The notes beneath the pieces were generated by a model, which ran no database searches, was not told where the DNA came from, and saw only the letters and a list, made by a program, of their open reading frames with translations. Shown here piece by piece: positions 46,756-46,941 of a stretch of DNA of 46,941 nt (position 1 is its first letter; every line of letters starts with the position of its first letter). The translations under genes and the position numbers were made by a program. The stretch is taken from contig NZ_JAFLVX010000004.1 in assembly GCF_017316185.1 (NCBI RefSeq), positions 69,459 through 116,399 on the forward strand, given 5' to 3'. Source of the DNA: Candidatus Vagococcus giribetii. GTDB taxonomy: Bacteria > Bacillota > Bacilli > Lactobacillales > Vagococcaceae.

Positions 46756-46941
46756 ATGAAAAAGGACAATCAAAGTTTATCACACACAACATGGAAATGT
46801 AAGTATCATATAGTTTTCGCACCTAAATACAGACGACAAATCATTTATGGAAAATACAAACAAAGTATTGGAGAAATTCTAAGGTTATTATGTGAGCGAA
46901 AAGGTGTTGAAATAATTGAAGCTAACGCATGTAAAGATCAT
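46756..46941 (+). CDS. tnpA: IS200-type transposase TnpA, 5' part
   Basis: The first 62 residues of a Y1 (HUH) transposase, cut by the window edge. KDNQSLSHTTWKCKYHIVFA and PKYRRQIIYGKYKQSIGEIL are hallmark IS200 sequence. The HUH and tyrosine motifs lie further on, outside the window. AGGAGGT lies six bases before the ATG, inside a leader hairpin. TnpA moves the element as single-stranded DNA without target duplication. Confidence 0.9.
   Translation, partial: MKKDNQSLSHTTWKCKYHIVFAPKYRRQIIYGKYKQSIGEILRLLCERKGVEIIEANACKDH

Larger units (their letters stand above)
46625..46941 (+). mobile_element. IS200-like insertion sequence, left part
   Basis: The element begins shortly after the menA terminator and runs off the right edge. 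It has no inverted terminal repeats or target duplication, as expected for IS200/IS605 elements. Instead it has the subterminal hairpin at 46635-46657, the leader hairpin at 46687-46751 and the start of tnpA. The exact left end is not determined. Confidence 0.8.

Overview
The window is chromosomal DNA of a low-GC Gram-positive bacterium. Strong AGGAGG-type ribosome sites, U-tailed hairpin terminators and the gene content point to Lactobacillales: a puuR-potABCD polyamine operon, adcCB zinc uptake, purR-glmU-prs, a ymfF-ymfH-ymfI-rodZ-pgsA block, an Mga-type regulator beside a beta-glucoside PTS, and menA opposite a polyprenyl synthetase. Enterococcaceae, perhaps Vagococcus, is my best guess. 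It rests on gene order and protein character, not on a marker gene.

Left part (1-12.7 kb): the 5' part of an Mga-like regulator runs off the left edge, followed by an AT-rich 390-bp gap and a YhdH-type oxidoreductase. Then comes a divergently transcribed polyamine regulator plus ABC transporter operon, with repeated AGTAAACTT elements in and around its promoter. Next are ispE, the adcCB zinc transporter genes, purR, glmU and prs.

Middle (12.7-28.1 kb): mscL on the minus strand; a plus-strand block with two M16-peptidase-like proteins, an SDR, RodZ and PgsA (the first three resemble the B. subtilis EF-P 5-aminopentanol set); an HdeD-like membrane protein; a B3/B4-domain protein; and an AI-2E-family permease. 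A minus-strand beta-glucoside region follows: EIIBCA PTS, 6-phospho-beta-glucosidase, HAD phosphatase, LacI regulator and a separate Mga-type regulator.

Right part (28.2-46.9 kb): an M20 amidohydrolase behind an 18-bp perfect inverted repeat, two GNAT acetyltransferases, a small conserved protein, a membrane-anchored MutS-like ATPase, signal peptidase I, a glycosyltransferase-MerR pair, a three-domain Ada protein and a serine hydrolase. A minus-strand cluster then runs AraC regulator, membrane protein, GH3 glycosidase, two alpha/beta hydrolases and PAP2 phosphatase. Its AraC gene has a good catabolite (cre) site. The divergent polyprenyl synthetase and menA genes (demethylmenaquinone synthesis) follow, and the window ends inside an IS200-like element that carries the hallmark end hairpin and a Shine-Dalgarno-sequestering leader.

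I saw no rRNA, tRNA, CRISPR array or prophage. Most of the window is ordinary core genome. The least explained parts are the inverted repeat before the M20 gene, the AraC-GH3-esterase cluster and several palindromic operators. I did not find a clearly new defence or mobile system.
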